NCBI GenBank assembly: GCA_947579605.1
Contig: OX388317.1
Coordinates: 23,703,384-23,767,383 of the forward strand
Direction: 5' to 3'
DNA length: 64,000 nt
Source of the DNA: Athripsodes cinereus
Taxonomy: Eukaryota > Arthropoda > Insecta > Trichoptera > Leptoceridae
The notes under the pieces were generated by a model. That model searched no databases. It was not told the DNA's origin and saw nothing but the letters and a program-made list of their open reading frames with translations. The position numbers and the translations under genes are program-made. Positions 1 through 11,489 of the stretch are shown here, in pieces. Positions within the stretch are counted from its first letter, which is position 1. Each line of letters opens with the position of its first letter.

Positions 1-66
1 AGTTACTGTGAAAGGTGTATAAGGTTGTATTTAGGTTTATAACAAAAAAACCCAGCAATATCTTTA

Positions 67-69
<3 letters not shown>
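1..69 (+). mobile_element. SINE-B copy, 3' part, cut by window edge
   Basis: The sequence carries the conserved 3' body of a tRNA-derived SINE found four more times here (2912, 9315, 12792, 39205). It reads GTGAAAGGTGTATAAGG, then GTTTATAAC and a CCCAG...ATCTTTAAA end. The tRNA-like head lies outside the window. It runs straight into a (TA)n tract. Confidence 0.8.

Positions 70-100
<31 letters not shown>
70..100. repeat. (TA)n microsatellite
   Basis: About 15 uninterrupted TA units directly follow the 3' end of the SINE-B copy, so this is probably an expanded SINE tail. Confidence 0.95.
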
Positions 101-103
<3 letters not shown>

Positions 104-690
104 AAAAAAAACAGTATCATTATAAAATCAATTATATCATTTTTGTAATTTTTTGTAGTGTCCTGTAAAACGCAGGTGTTCGTCAAAAGTTACATAATAT
201 AAAAATTAACACATACAATCAATAATTTTGAATGTCTATTATTTTACTATCATAGAGAGGACAATCTGTATGTTTATTAAATGCAGTTATGTACTCCACC
301 TTGAAATTACGAAATGAGAATCGAAAATCCATTTTGGTGGTAGGTATGGGGTGTACCTACGTGGGGTGGATGAGATAATTCGTGTGATTTACATGTTCCA
401 GATTAGAACGTCCTGTTTTTGTTATTCACAGCAGCAATAACAAATCCCAATCAGAGTGAAGAGTAAAGAGTGAAGACATCTCTCCTCCTATTCATATGAT
501 CAAATAAAATATTTTCAACAACAGATTATAATGATATGTACAGTAAGTAAGCAGCACTCTAACTGAACACGTGGGTAAAATTATATTAAAAATTATAAAA
601 AGATTCTTTCTTTAGATACCGCTCAATAAGTTTAAAGAATATAAGCGATGAACATTGAATTATGTAGCTTATAATTTTATGATACTTAAT
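101..690. other. AT-rich non-coding stretch
   Basis: No coding pattern, RNA gene or recognisable element is seen. The only repeat-like piece is the GTGTCCTGTAAAACGCAGGTG segment near 157, which resembles the 5' part of family A. Confidence 0.4.
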
Positions 691-1075
691 ACTACTAGTG
701 GAGTAGCCAACAGATCAGCTGCATGTAATAAACATGTAAGCTGTCCTCTCCATGCAAACAAAAAATTAAGACATTCAGGATGAGTCCTTGTATTCAAAAA
801 TTTGTATTTAAAAACTGTTTTTTTTTTATATATTTATTTCATACAAAACAATATAAAATACAGTTGCGCCAAATGCATTAAAACAGATTTGTCGGCAAGT
901 TCCTTTATATAATAACAATATATACATAATTAATTTAAACCTAACCAAAAGTAGCTGTATATAATGATGATGTGCAAAATAATAAATAAATAAATGAATG
1001 GCAAATCTAGTCGCTGAATTTAAGATGAAAGATGTCTTTATTTTCGATCACCAGCCTTTTACAGGACAAGGGCCC
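691..1075 (-). repeat. Family-A SINE-like repeat, interrupted
   Basis: Two blocks match the family-A consensus in inverse orientation. Block 691-784 has GGAGTAGCCAACAGATCAGC and the ACATTCAGGATG motif. Block about 993-1075 has TCGCTGAATTTAAGATG and CCTTTTACAGGACA. The intervening 200 bp look like an inserted LINE tail (next entry), since the family-A sequence resumes where it broke off. Confidence 0.7.
785..992 (-). mobile_element. LINE 3'-tail-like insertion within family A
   Basis: Read on the minus strand it ends in a GAAATAAATATATAAAAAAAA-type poly-A tail around 815-840. It splits a family-A copy cleanly, as expected for a 5'-truncated LINE inserted by target-primed reverse transcription. 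The LINE clade is not identifiable and no clear target duplication was resolved. Confidence 0.4.
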
Positions 1076-2179
1076 ATAAGACAAAATTGTGTTTTGAGCT
1101 ATCTATGGTTTTTTTTTTTAAATTATCTCTTTCCATGTTTTCTTTCCTTGTAACATAAGTACGTTATATGACTAGTCAATCATAATATGCTAATATACTT
1201 TGTATTAAAGATATGCACTAAATAAAATTGGCAGAGTAAAACCATTCGCAACTAAAATTTAAACTGAAATCCCGACAAAACTGGCATCGACCCTTCAAAC
1301 AGAATAAGTGTAATGAATTAAAATATTTCAATTAAAATTAATGCAGATAAAGACAACACACGGGGGAATTCATTTCCACATTCTCTAATAAAAGGGTCCA
1401 TTTATCCATACATATTTGTTATAGCAGCCGTCTCAATTATGAATATACCTACTCAGTATGAGTTTTAATTGAGATAAAGTTACTTATGTTTGAACATGTA
1501 ACTACACCACTGGTAAGACTACTTACTTACATGAGGATAAAATAACGGTATTACTACAAACTTCATGGAAACTTAAACTTGTGTTAGTCTTACAGTAACC
1601 ACCTAAAGCTATTAACTTTATTGCAAACAAAAAACAAAGGTTTAAGTTTGTAACTTCTTTCAACCAACCACTCAATTTTGATCATTTATGTCAAATTTTC
1701 AATGTAGCCAGATGAAGCGTAAAAAAACATGTGTCACTTTCTATACAAAAAAAATAATCATTTCATAAGAAAATATAATTCCGGAATAAATAGTACTAGA
1801 TTAAAAGGGTTAGAATTAGATTTTTTGACAGAGAAAGGATATTTTGAGTTATATGTAATAACATGTTCTGAAATTTATGGCGTGGTCTGGTAGACAGAAC
1901 GTTTTCTAACGTTTCGCTTATAGCTGTGGTAGACATCTTCGGGGGTGTTAGTGTTAGTGCTAAGTTGTCTCGCACCGTTACTGGAGGTGAGACGATAAGG
2001 TAGGGGGCGCAGTCCTCTTTTTTTAAGAACTTTACGAGTTATTCAGACATCGAGTGATAGTGAATATTAAAGAATGACAGTCGATTATAATGATAAAGTA
2101 TCTTTACACGAAATTTGTCTCTATAAGGAGGATGTTTAGATTAAAGTTTTTATAAAATAGTCTATAGTATTGTTATATC
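1076..2179. other. Non-coding stretch, nothing recognised
   Basis: AT-rich sequence without sustained open frames, tRNA-like boxes or inverted repeats that I could recognise. Confidence 0.4.
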
Positions 2180-2425
2180 TAACATAACACGTATAGACAA
2201 TTCACACAGACCGAGCTAGTCCCAAACTAAGATATGAATCTTGTATTATGGGTACTAACACGGCGATACACATATACAATGCACTAAACACATATACATG
2301 TAACACCCAGACCCAGGACAATCTGAAAAAGGTCATTCTTCATTTTGCCCTGGCCGGGAATCGAACCCGGGACCTCGTGACTCAAAGGCAAGTGCGTTAG
2401 CCTCCGCGCCACACCGGTCGTCCAT
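2180..2425 (-). mobile_element. SINE-C, full copy with tRNA-derived head
   Basis: Read on the minus strand, the element starts near 2422 with a tRNA-like head: an A-box-like GGTGTGGCGCGGAGG and a near-perfect B box GGTTCGATTCC. The body is a unique AATGACCTTTTTCAGATTG...GGGTCTGGGTGTTAC segment. The body is found again without the head at 31360-31539. The head cannot fold as a functional tRNA because its first and last seven bases do not pair, so I call it a SINE and not a tRNA gene. Confidence 0.85.
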
Positions 2426-2911
2426 CTGTATAGTTTGTTCGCAGAGTCAATGTTTGTGTTTAATAAAATTATCAAATCTTTTAAAGTGTTTAAATTCAAT
2501 TAGTTACTGTGGTCATTAACATTTAAGGAGACATTTTTATGGAACCGGCCGTGAGTATTGTTGCCGTTCAGTTAGTCCACTGTTTACCCTATTACGTAAT
2601 GATAGACCGCAATGATTGGGACCGTACTCCAACTCCTATCCAGACAGACAGAAACACTACTAACTGTCGTCCTGTTCAAATCACCACTCTCTCACTACTC
2701 ACTACTATTAACTTCACTATTATATGTAATATATACGCTGTGTCTACCTACATATATAGTATCATCTATATTATTCTTATCTTTATCTATGTGACCTTGG
2801 GAATAGCTCAAAATATTGCTGGACAGCGGACAAGTGGCGTAACTTTTTATTCTATTTTTATTTACAAGCAAACGTATACAACATAATATAAATAAAATAG
2901 CGAAATAAATA
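2426..2911. other. AT-rich stretch, no gene
   Basis: An open frame of 115 codons exists at 2539-2886 on the plus strand. Its product is low-complexity Ile/Thr/Tyr-rich, resembles no family I know, and has no splice or codon signal, so I do not call it. Confidence 0.4.
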
Positions 2912-3085
2912 GTTCGTCGGTAGCCTGGAGGTAGAGTTTCGGCCTCGTGAACCTCGGGGGTCCGTGGTTCGATCCCAGGTGCCGGCAAACTCCCCTTTCA
3001 CGACACAAGCTTTTAGCTTACTGTGAAAGATGTATAAGGTTGTATTTGGGTTTATAACAAAACCCAGATTTATCTTTTTTTTTTT
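2912..3085 (+). mobile_element. SINE-B, full copy
   Basis: Head: GTTCGTCGGTAGCCTGGAGG, containing an A-box-like TAGCCTGGAGGTAGAG, then a B box GGTTCGATCCC in front of AGGTGCCGGC. Body: AAACTCCCCTTTCACGACAC, then the GTGAAAGATGTATAAGG and GTTTATAAC blocks. The end is AACCCAG...ATC followed by a T/A-rich tail. This is the best plus-strand reference copy for the family here. It sits between inverted copies of AAATAGCGAAATAAAT (2894-2911 and 3233-3249). Confidence 0.85.
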
Positions 3086-3095
3086 TAAAAAAAAA

Positions 3096-3231
3096 CAAAT
3101 ATTTTATTCTGCTATTTGATTTATTTACGAGAGAGACGTCTTTCGTCTTGTTAGGATATTGTCAATGTTAAGATACGTCTCTCTCGTCAAATAGTAGAAT
3201 AGTAGAATCAAATAGTAGAATAAAGAATTTG
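3096..3231. repeat. Foldback element with GAGAGACGTC core
   Basis: Left arm CAAATATTTTATTCTGCTAT... continues to CGAGAGAGACGTC. The right arm ACGTCTCTCTCG is followed by CAAATAGTAGAAT units and GAATTTG. The right arm contains an internal duplication of TCAAATAGTAGAAT. The core AGAGAGACGTCTTTCG is shared with the foldback at 61983-62169, so the two belong to one family or have related ends. Confidence 0.75.
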
Positions 3232-3249
3232 TTTTATTTATTTCGCTAT

Positions 3250-5624
3250 GGAATTCTACTACCTAAACACCGACACAGTGAATAAATAAAATAGCACTTT
3301 TTGATCTGTTTCAATAACAATTTTAGAAGTGTGAATTGTGTTGACAGCAAGTCACTCAGGAATTATATAATATCGTAATTGACAATAACTTTCATAAGTC
3401 GAAACCAGGTCATTTTATTATTAAAAATAGTAAAACTTAAACCATGTGTGTTTCTTTACATAAATTCATATGAAGTTTTACAAAATAAATGTCAACTAAA
3501 TCAATATCTTGTTTCAGTTATTTTGATTATTATAATGTACTTCCATCAAGAACCGTTGGTCAATAAGTTAACTTCTAGTGCTAATGCAAAGTGCCATCAA
3601 TTTTGTGAAATTCTTGATGAGGCAAATAATTTGTTAGTTACTAACCCCTACGACGGTTTTTCGTATAACGAAATCCCTTCAAATGTATTAGTTAACAATT
3701 GAGAAATAGCCATAAGATAGAGGGTTTGTATACGTAAGTATATTAATATACGCAAATGGTTTTATACAATTTAAATTGTAATTGTTGATAAAAAAAAACT
3801 TGATGATATGAGGAAATCAAATAAAACATGTTTTCACTATTTTGTACCTATGCCCATGACTTATAAAGGCCTTTGCCTACGCCACTGTTTAAAAGAACAG
3901 ACTATAAACGTTTCATAAAATACAAACGACGTAACCTAAAATTATATAACATACGCTGGGATAAGAATTTGTTTTATTTACTTTCACAGTCACATTCTCA
4001 CATTTGCATAGGTAACAATAAAACTTACTACTTATCTCCGTTCCATCATTTTACGTGGGTTGCGCCACTTCTACACTGAACGCCTGAAGTGTGAAAATGA
4101 AAACATTTAACACGATATAGTGCGCAAGTGTATGTCACAGCCAGATTAGTTGAATTAGCCAGTTCAGTGAATGACTTGGCGGTTAGCTAAACTCCAGCAT
4201 TCAGTTGAATAGCTAACAGCGGTCTACCTAATAATTTTGAAACGAAACGTTTATCAATCCTAGCGCCAAAGTGACAAATAATTAAACTAAATTTCAACAA
4301 TCGGGCTAGCTTTAATCCGGCAGAGTATTGGAACGTTTTACGCGCCATTGTGATACAACGAAACGGTTAATCATTCAATTGAATGTCGACATTTAATACT
4401 GACTAGTCATTTGGTTAACGGCCTAATCTAACTATGGAATAACGACGTATATATACATAAAAAATATAAGTGTTTGAGAGACATACTGACTTGTGAAGTT
4501 CGTTATAACATAGTGATGCTGTGCCTAGTAGTTTTTACAAAGAAAATATTATGATCTACGGAGATAAAAATCTAACCAAATTCTTTGTCTCTTTTTTGAA
4601 ACCACCTACTATAATATATTATAACCCCGTGAAGATATTATCGACAACCATAATATAAAATTTATTTGTAGTAAGTAGGATAATAATGAAGCTGTACATT
4701 TTACATTAAGCTTTTATTGAAACGAAGATGCTTTGCATATTTTGCATTCAGTTATTTCGCAAGGCACCATTCCAATTACAATGTCATCGGAAACTTGGTA
4801 ATATTGTGGAAAGAAGTATTTAAGTCAATTGGACTAGAATCGCATAAAATAGAGAATTGAGGAACATCTTGTTTCCACTTACTGCTACCGAGAAGAAAAC
4901 TGCTACAGGATACTCGAAAACTTATGGAAAAAAGTGGTAGACTTATTCTTTACCGAGAAATATAGTATAAAATATTATGAAGACTGAACACAGTTGGAGA
5001 ATTTCCAATATCGATTTATCACTTTTTATTGAATTAGTATAAACATTAGTTGAAATTGTATCTATTTTTGTCTTAGAGTGTAATAATTAGTCATACATTT
5101 AATCACCTTAAAAGCCATGGGCAAGTCATTTTCACCAACTTCATAAGTAGGCAGGCAATAATATACGTCATTCATTATTACACAATTATTGTTTGGTAAC
5201 GGTCACGGAAGCCTATAAAAAATTAAGAGGTTTAAATGAAAAAAAAATATCCGGTCGATGTTATAACGAAAAAATCGATGGAGAACTTTTATCTAGGAAA
5301 GCACAATAAAAAAATATGTGCAAGATAACTGTTATGGGGGTTCAATTTAGTTTTAATTTAATTTATATTTCTTATATTTTCATGTTATAGAACAAGTCTT
5401 AAATAGTACAAGTGTCGACATCTTTTGAGATGAGAAATAGGTATATTAATTATGAATTCATCCGCTAGAGGGAGATCCGTCTTTAACAGATTCACATTTA
5501 ACAGATTTTGCTGAATACTATTTCTTTGTAAATTTAACAATTCTTTCTATTCAAACGATACATGTCCTATAATTAGGAAGTATCAAATTATTTGTTGGTT
5601 TTCTAATATATACCTATACTATAC
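3250..5624. other. Non-coding stretch with small repeat remnants
   Basis: Two remnants are visible. Around 3380-3432, a CATAAGTCGAAACCAGGTCAT segment followed by TTAAAAATAGT resembles one at 42800-42840. At about 4905-4965 there is a family-A 5' piece (GGATACTCGAAAACTTATGG). No gene is supported; the 107-codon frame at 3379-3702 has no recognisable product. Confidence 0.35.
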
Positions 5625-5880
5625 TACTACTATACTATACCATCACGGCATATCCCACAAGTGGGGTAGCCAGCAGACCAGCTGTATATAAAATATGTAA
5701 GCTGTCTTCTCCGTGCCAATATAAAATCAAGACATCCAGGATGGGTGGCAAACCTCATCGCCGAATTTAAGATGTAAAATGTCTTATTTTTTCGAACACC
5801 TGCCTTTTACAGGACACTCGAAAACTTATGGAGAAGAGTGGGAGACCAATTTTTTACCGGGTGCTCCACGGGATAATATA
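5625..5880 (-). repeat. Family-A SINE-like repeat, nearly full length
   Basis: Best minus-strand copy. On the plus strand it starts with CATCACGGCATATCCCACAAG and the small palindrome CCCACAAGTGGGG. It passes through CCAGGATGGGTGGCAAACC and GACACTCGAAAACTTATGG, and ends near ACCGGGTGCTCCACGGGAT. In the sense orientation (minus here) the palindrome and TGATGGTAT form the 3' end, followed by a TA-rich simple tail. Confidence 0.8.
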
Positions 5881-6089
5881 TACCTACCAGCAAATAAACT
5901 GTTTTACAGATAGAAACCATTTTCAGAGTGATGAAATATTAAGGAAGTGTAAATATTTTATTCCTGTATCCGGTTCATTAATTAGTATCCTGTGAAAGGG
6001 GGAATCCATAAAACATTACGTTTGAGATAATTAACATCTTCAATTTAGCGAAAAGTTATGGCACCTATTCTGAAAGTCTGATTTTTTAT

Positions 6090-6180
6090 TGGCAGGAAGA
6101 AGGCAGCTTGCATGTTCATTACATGCAGTGAGCGTGCTGGCTACCCTTTTTGAGGGAATTGCTGTGATGGTATGAATGAA
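6090..6180 (+). repeat. Family-A SINE-like repeat, 3' fragment
   Basis: TTTTTATTGGCAGGAAGAAGG, GCTGGCTACCC and GCTGTGATGGTATGAATGAA match the 3' third of family A in sense orientation. The tail is (GAAT)n-like. Confidence 0.7.
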
Positions 6181-6199
6181 TAAAACGTTTCACGACAGT

Positions 6200-6410
6200 T
6201 CAATTATAAAAAATGAACGCCTGTTTGAAGATGTAGGTGGGTGTTTCTGATATTCTGAACTGGTCCACCCGTTCTTCTGTATAGTAAAAAGATTTGTATA
6301 AAAAAATGTTGCTGCTAAAGAGATACCATAAGGCCAGAGACTGCCAGGAAGACCACCTAAAGAATGGAGGAACAGCAATTTTACAGCGTCGAAAAAGGGG
6401 CATAATTCCT
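6200..6410 (+). pseudogene. LINE ORF tail-like remnant
   Basis: In one plus-strand frame around 6335-6370 the sequence reads as LPGRPPKEWRNS. This resembles the R/K-G-R-P-P-x-x-W tail seen at the C-terminus of many insect non-LTR retrotransposon ORFs. Flanking codons contain stops, so it is at most a decayed fragment. The assignment rests on this short motif only. Confidence 0.3.
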
Positions 6411-6858
6411 AAGAAACCGAGATATAATTATTCCTGATAGAGATTAAGAAATTTCAACGAAATTATTAAAACAATATGTTTTTGTGACATATTAATAATG
6501 TTTTAATAATAAAATTTCTATGTTGTAGAATAGCTTACAGGCATCTCTACATTTAGGTCACGATAAAAATTTAATAAGATCTACCACGCATTATTTAATA
6601 AAATCCCGAAACACGTAACATAAATCCTACCACAAACTGGGAAGTTACTACATAATTTACAACCAAATAATAAGGATACTTGTACTTTTATTGCTTAATA
6701 TTGCTAATAAAAACGTCATATTTTTGAATATTTAGATAATCTTTATTGTTTGCCAAAATATATTTTATTCACGCCTTCTTAATATTTTGTAAATGAATTG
6801 AATAAAATATTGAATTCAATGTTTGATGTTTTCATTGAAAATCAACACTGTTTATTTG

Positions 6859-7038
6859 GTTAAACATTCGGATTCCACATACATTGGCTAAACGGGAAGA
6901 GCAATAAACACAAGGTTGAAGGAGCACCATACAGTCTTCAGAGGACTATCCGGACTTTCGGAAATGGCAGAACATTGTATCGAGAAAGATCATTCATTCA
7001 ATGTTGACAATGTAATGATTTTGTACTCTGAAACTTGA
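6859..7038 (+). pseudogene. Penelope-type GIY-YIG endonuclease fragment
   Basis: The plus frame starting at 6859 reads about 59 codons to a TGA at 7036-7038. It contains VKHSDSTYIG, then TGRAINTRLKEHH and SEMAEHCIEKDHSFNVDN. The Y-I-G start, the conserved R and the E-H pair, and the later A-E-H...H-x-F match the GIY-YIG nuclease domain that ends Penelope-like retroelement ORFs. One in-frame TAA at 6889-6891 falls directly after YIG, where Q is usual, so the copy is dead. No reverse transcriptase was recognised upstream. An RLE-type LINE end follows 94 bp downstream on the same strand, probably as a separate insertion. Genomic insertions are normally the C-terminal end of such elements, as here. 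Confidence 0.7.
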
Positions 7039-7131
7039 AAAAAATTAATAAAATATATCTATCTCACAAAGGAGGTAGGTATTATTAATGCCCAAACTTC
7101 TCCAATCAATGTAAAGTTTCAATTAAAGGAT

Positions 7132-7608
7132 TTGAATCTTTTAAACTCACAAAATGTAATTATTTATCATAAATACAACCCGGAACCGGTTTTAGAAAAT
7201 CAAAATTACAGGTTCTATTATGATAAAACAATAATAGCATATAGACAAATACATCATAATAGACCCGATTTAGTATTACATGATAAACGTAATAAAATAA
7301 CGTACCTAATAGACATCGCTGTCCCAAATACACATAATATACAAACAACCGTCGCAGAAAAAATACGTAAATATACAGAACTAGCAGGAGAAATAAAAAA
7401 TATTTGGCATTCTAGATCCGTTTATACAATACCTTTAGTCATGTCAGCTACAGCGGTAACACCGAAATCTTTAATAAATAATTTACAAAAATTAGATTTA
7501 CCGGTTAATTTGTACATTAAAATTCATAAATCTATTATAATAAACACTTGTAATATTGTAAAAAAGTTTATGAACACAGATATTTCAGGCACAATGCTGG
7601 TATTTTGA
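7132..7608 (+). pseudogene. RLE-LINE ORF, C-terminal endonuclease fragment
   Basis: An open frame of about 158 codons with no ATG of its own at the start (first codon TTG), so it is a 5'-truncated piece of a longer ORF. It contains HHNRPDLVLHDKRNK, then TYLIDIAVPNTHN and AEKIRKYTELAGEIK. The spaced P-D ... I-D pattern fits the PD-(D/E)XK restriction-like endonuclease domain that ends ORFs of R2/R4/Dong-type non-LTR retrotransposons; this clade placement is inference. The frame ends in SGTMLVF and is followed by a 160-bp 3' UTR and poly-A. The same protein, about 95% alike, is encoded on the minus strand at 34240-34670, so the family is recent. Confidence 0.65.
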
Positions 7609-7777
7609 ACCCGCGTTCTGAGCCTAATCCTTTGATATCCTGTATATCTGGATAGGTGAATTTTTCCCGGCATTAGACTGTTAAGTTTTTGTGTGACCAT
7701 GACTGATCATATGGAGACTTATCTGGTTGTATAATGCTGAGAAGTGTGGATGGCAATTCTGCCGCCGCGTAAAAAAA
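7609..7777 (+). mobile_element. 3' UTR and poly-A of the RLE-LINE
   Basis: After the TGA comes a segment also seen at 33856-34061 and 34078-34240. It ends in GCCGCCGCGT followed by A7. The shared terminus in all three copies defines the exact 3' end of the element. Confidence 0.8.
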
Positions 7778-8034
7778 CAGTGTAATAATACATATTAGAT
7801 ATAGAAAGACAAATTAAAATACAAAAGAAACGAAATAAAAAAATCACGTCAGTATAACTTCCACTTTGCAGACAAATTACAATGCGTACGTGACACGGAA
7901 TAGACTTGCTACGGAACGGAGCAACAAGAAATATGTGTAATCTTATGTTATTAGCATTCTCTTCAACAATGTTACACTGTAGAATCCGTGATTATATAAC
8001 ATTTTGTTCACTAGCAGTCATAAAATGGTTCGTT

Positions 8035-8130
8035 TTTTTTGTAAGGGTGACATAAATGTATACCTTTTATGTAATTGTTTTTTATCAATGTACAGTAAAG
8101 AATGAATAAATAAATAAATAAATAAATGTA
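8035..8130 (+). mobile_element. LINE 3'-tail fragment (family E)
   Basis: TGTATACCTTTTATGTAATTG ... CAATGTACAGTAAAGAATG followed by (AATA)n. The same tail type recurs at 26515, 27435, 28060, 31148 (minus) and 49965. It is a typical non-LTR 3' end with simple-repeat termination. Confidence 0.6.
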
Positions 8131-9314
8131 GAAGAAGCAAAAGAAAAACGTATCCTAGTTATTTGTGACGTTTATAAATAGATTCATCCTAACATTTTTT
8201 TTTTCTCTTCTTCGCGTGTATTCATTCACGTTGAGCAGTCCTAGATACCTCATTTTTTTTTAAACAAATAAATGCAACTCGTTAAATCTCAGATAGTTGC
8301 AAAAAAATTTATTAAATTTTTCAATATTTAACAAATACATATTCATTGCGCTTTCAGATTCTCAAACCACAATTGATTTATGTGTATACTTTGAACTTAT
8401 CTTTCTCTTTTATCCTTGCTTAAGAAGTTGAGAATATAAACACTTAATATAATTTCTTATAATCAATCTTTCATCTTCCATTCTCATTCAACGTTTATTT
8501 TATTATTGAATACCAATAAGTTCTTATATTAATGTTCAGTAAAGAATAGAACGATGATAGATTTATTATAATATCCAACCATTCAGGAAATCGAATCGTA
8601 CCGCTTGATGGGAAGACTTAAGAAAAGTTGATATAGAGAACGTTGTTCGCATAATTATGTATATAGCCACCGTGATTTGAATGATAAAGAAAATTGGAAT
8701 AAACAATAATTTTACTGGAATTGCCGCGAAACGAACATCAAGGGGAACAGATAATTATTGTATAATGTAGAAGTTTGTTCTTTATTAAATAATTTTTGTT
8801 AAGAACTTCAGTAATAATTTAACATATCTAATTATAAATCAATTACGGACAGTTTTGTCTCCTCAGAGCCCCGAAGTTCAAATTTTACTTCTGACTGAAT
8901 TCCATCCATAAAAGACGGGCATATTACAAGCTGCGAGTGTTTGAGATTAAGGAATTAAGACATATCTTTCTAGCTCATTAGGTATTCAATTGAAGAAGTC
9001 GACATAGTCTGCTGTATTGCGATTGTGAATCATAACAATCTTTTCTCGAAACTTCATGTGACTAGAATTAATAGGATTAAAGTTTGAGGCATTTACAATA
9101 TAACAATTACGAACGATATTTTGCTTGTTTTGTCAACACCAAAACCATGGTGGTAACGTTTTTTAATATATTTATAAATTTATCTAAAACCATCAAATGT
9201 GAGTTAATAGAATTTCAAATGTTTCTGCAACACCATTATCGACAATTCTGTAAGTAGTAATTATGTGTTAGTGATAATTCTCAATTAAGTAATTTAATAC
9301 ATTTAATACATTTA
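8131..9314. other. Non-coding stretch, nothing recognised
   Basis: AT-rich, without open frames, tRNA-like boxes or clear repeats. Confidence 0.4.
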
Positions 9315-9389
9315 GCTTACTGTGAAAGGTGTATAAGGTTGTATTTGGGTTTATAACGAAACCCAGATATATCTTAAAAAAAAAAAAAA
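9315..9389 (+). mobile_element. SINE-B, 3' fragment
   Basis: GCTTACTGTGAAAGGTGTAT and TATTTGGGTTTATAACGAAA, then CCCAGATATATCTT and A13. The head is missing, so this is a 5'-truncated copy. Confidence 0.85.
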
Positions 9390-11049
9390 TACATCGATAT
9401 AAGTGAAAATTGCTCGGAAGTCAAAGATCTATACAATTCAACAAAAGTCACAACTCTGCTAGTTACTCCGTATGTCGAAGCATCTGAATAGATCCTAAGC
9501 CGATTCGTAAGTATCGAGATACCTTTCCTGCTTTTTTCTAAAGACTTACGTAAAGTACACAACATTATGCAAACATTAGACTGTTAGTGATTTTCTTGTA
9601 AAGATATATTCGATATTATATAACAAACATTTTCTAATAAAGCTTGCTTATTTAATTTACTAGTTAAGCCTTTTTGCACGTTTTCTAACTAATCTTCCCG
9701 GCCGCTACTTCGTTCAGACTAGTTTAGTAATTCACTAGTCTGAAACAAGCTATGATAGTATTTGTTTGAATGTTTCTATTCTATATATCCCAATGTAATG
9801 AAATCTCCAACAGGGATGAAGAAGCCAGAAAACTTTTAACAATGATGGTTTTATTACCATTGACCGTGAATTTGTGTTGAAAAAAAAAATGATTCAGAAA
9901 CAAAAGATTTCATAAAATTTTCAAGGGTAAAACGTAAACTTTTAATAGTGATTTTTGATGTAAGTTATGTAAACGATTATGTGAAAATTATTCAGTTTAT
10001 CTTAAAAATGTAAAACTTTTATATTTATACCCTATAGTAAAACTTTAATATTTATAAACTATTTTCATGCACACTAAAAAAATATAAGTAGGTGCATGAA
10101 ATAATGAAATTCTGAGAGTTGTGAAATATTAAAAAAAAAAATACTTTAATTTAAAAAACATTGAAACTTCTACGTTTCGGTGTACCTAGTGTTATAAATA
10201 CCTAAGATTCAATGAAATCTAAGATTCAATGAAATGGGGAAAACCAAGGCGGAAATTCTGGTACGAATACGCATAAATTTTAACAAATATTGTCCTACAC
10301 CGACTATCCGAGGGGCAACATACGCTAGGATGCCCCTCCAAACGGTAGAAAGATAGCTGGGCCTCCACTCTCAAGGGAATCTTCCCATGTAAACAAACTT
10401 TAAAGACATTATAGGTACGAATTTCAAAATAAGCCAGCACTTCGAAACATTCACCAAAAGTCTATGTGATACCTAGAAAAGAGACCATTTTTTGTAAATA
10501 CCTATTTTCAAACAAGAATATGCTCAAACATGCACTTGAGGCTTATTTTTTTCTCTATCTTGGTGAAGAGGCAGTATAATTTAATAATTAGGCTAATAAA
10601 ACAAGCGTTTTGTAATTTTAATCATTAAGAAAGACTTCTTTTGACCAAGAAATAAAAATTCATAGAAGAAAAGGCTTGCTTTATTGACTCTAAGGTTTCA
10701 TTCTTCAGCTATTTGAGTCACACCATGTACTTGAAAATTTTGGTCTAGAATTAGTTTCAAACGGTCGATGAAAATAATTTCATTGTGTAAACTTGCTCTT
10801 AAAAAGAACATTATTCAAAAAGGCGTATCATCATAAATTACAGTGGTGACCTCCAATAGTTCTTTCTACACATCTGTTGAGAAATAACCGCAGACTAGTA
10901 TATTATTATGTATTATAAGAGTTTGCGTACATGTATGTGTGAGGCAATAGTATTAGTAGTACTTTCTTCATTCCGCTCCTTACAATAAAAACTTTAACCA
11001 TAAATATTAACTACTACAGTGTTCGTTCACTTTAGCCCTTTGTGTACGG
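9390..11049. other. Non-coding stretch
   Basis: A short hairpin CAGACTAGT...ACTAGTCTG lies at 9715-9742. A 73-codon minus frame at 10219-10440 is not convincing. Nothing else is recognised. Confidence 0.35.
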
Positions 11050-11489
11050 CTAAGCAAGTATCCGATACTGAAAATATCTAGTTTGGGCATTTTTTCCAAG
11101 GACAAAAAATGACAAAATAAAAAAAAAACTATAAGGAGTATCCCGAAATTAAACACAAATGAAATCACATAGATATTTTAAATCAGTTTTTACATTGATC
11201 ACCTATCTAACTCGCTGTTATGGCATAAATTCAATCGAAAAGAGTTTAAAATACAAATTCAGGCAGTCCTTTTCCTTTTCAAATGAAGCCCTTACTTATT
11301 TTATAAATAAGTTAGGGCTTCATTTGAAAAGATATTAAAACTTTGAAGTGAGTAAAGATAAAACAATAATAGCAAGCAAAGTTAATGGTGTTATGGATGT
11401 AACGATAAATTAATATACGTACGAAGTATGTAGATAAAAGTGTCATATTTTGACATTATGACTAAATAAGTATCGGATACTTGTTTAGC
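11050..11489. repeat. MITE-like inverted-repeat element with internal hairpin
   Basis: Outer inverted ends are CTAAGCAAGTATCCGATACT (11050-11069) and its near-complement at 11469-11489. Inside, 11275-11301 and 11305-11331 form a 27-bp stem with one mismatch and a 3-nt loop. No target duplication was resolved, so the ends are provisional. Confidence 0.5.

Noticed and set aside
2345..2422. tRNA gene on the minus strand
   Set aside because: A and B boxes are present, but the two ends cannot form an acceptor stem and a SINE body follows directly.
2539..2886. 115-codon plus-strand gene
   Set aside because: Low-complexity composition, no motif, no splice or homology hint; it abuts a SINE and is best seen as a chance frame.
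10219..10440. Retrotransposon gag-like fragment
   Set aside because: A few Cys residues and a KIPLRVEAQ segment suggested a gag zinc knuckle, but the CCHC spacing is not met.
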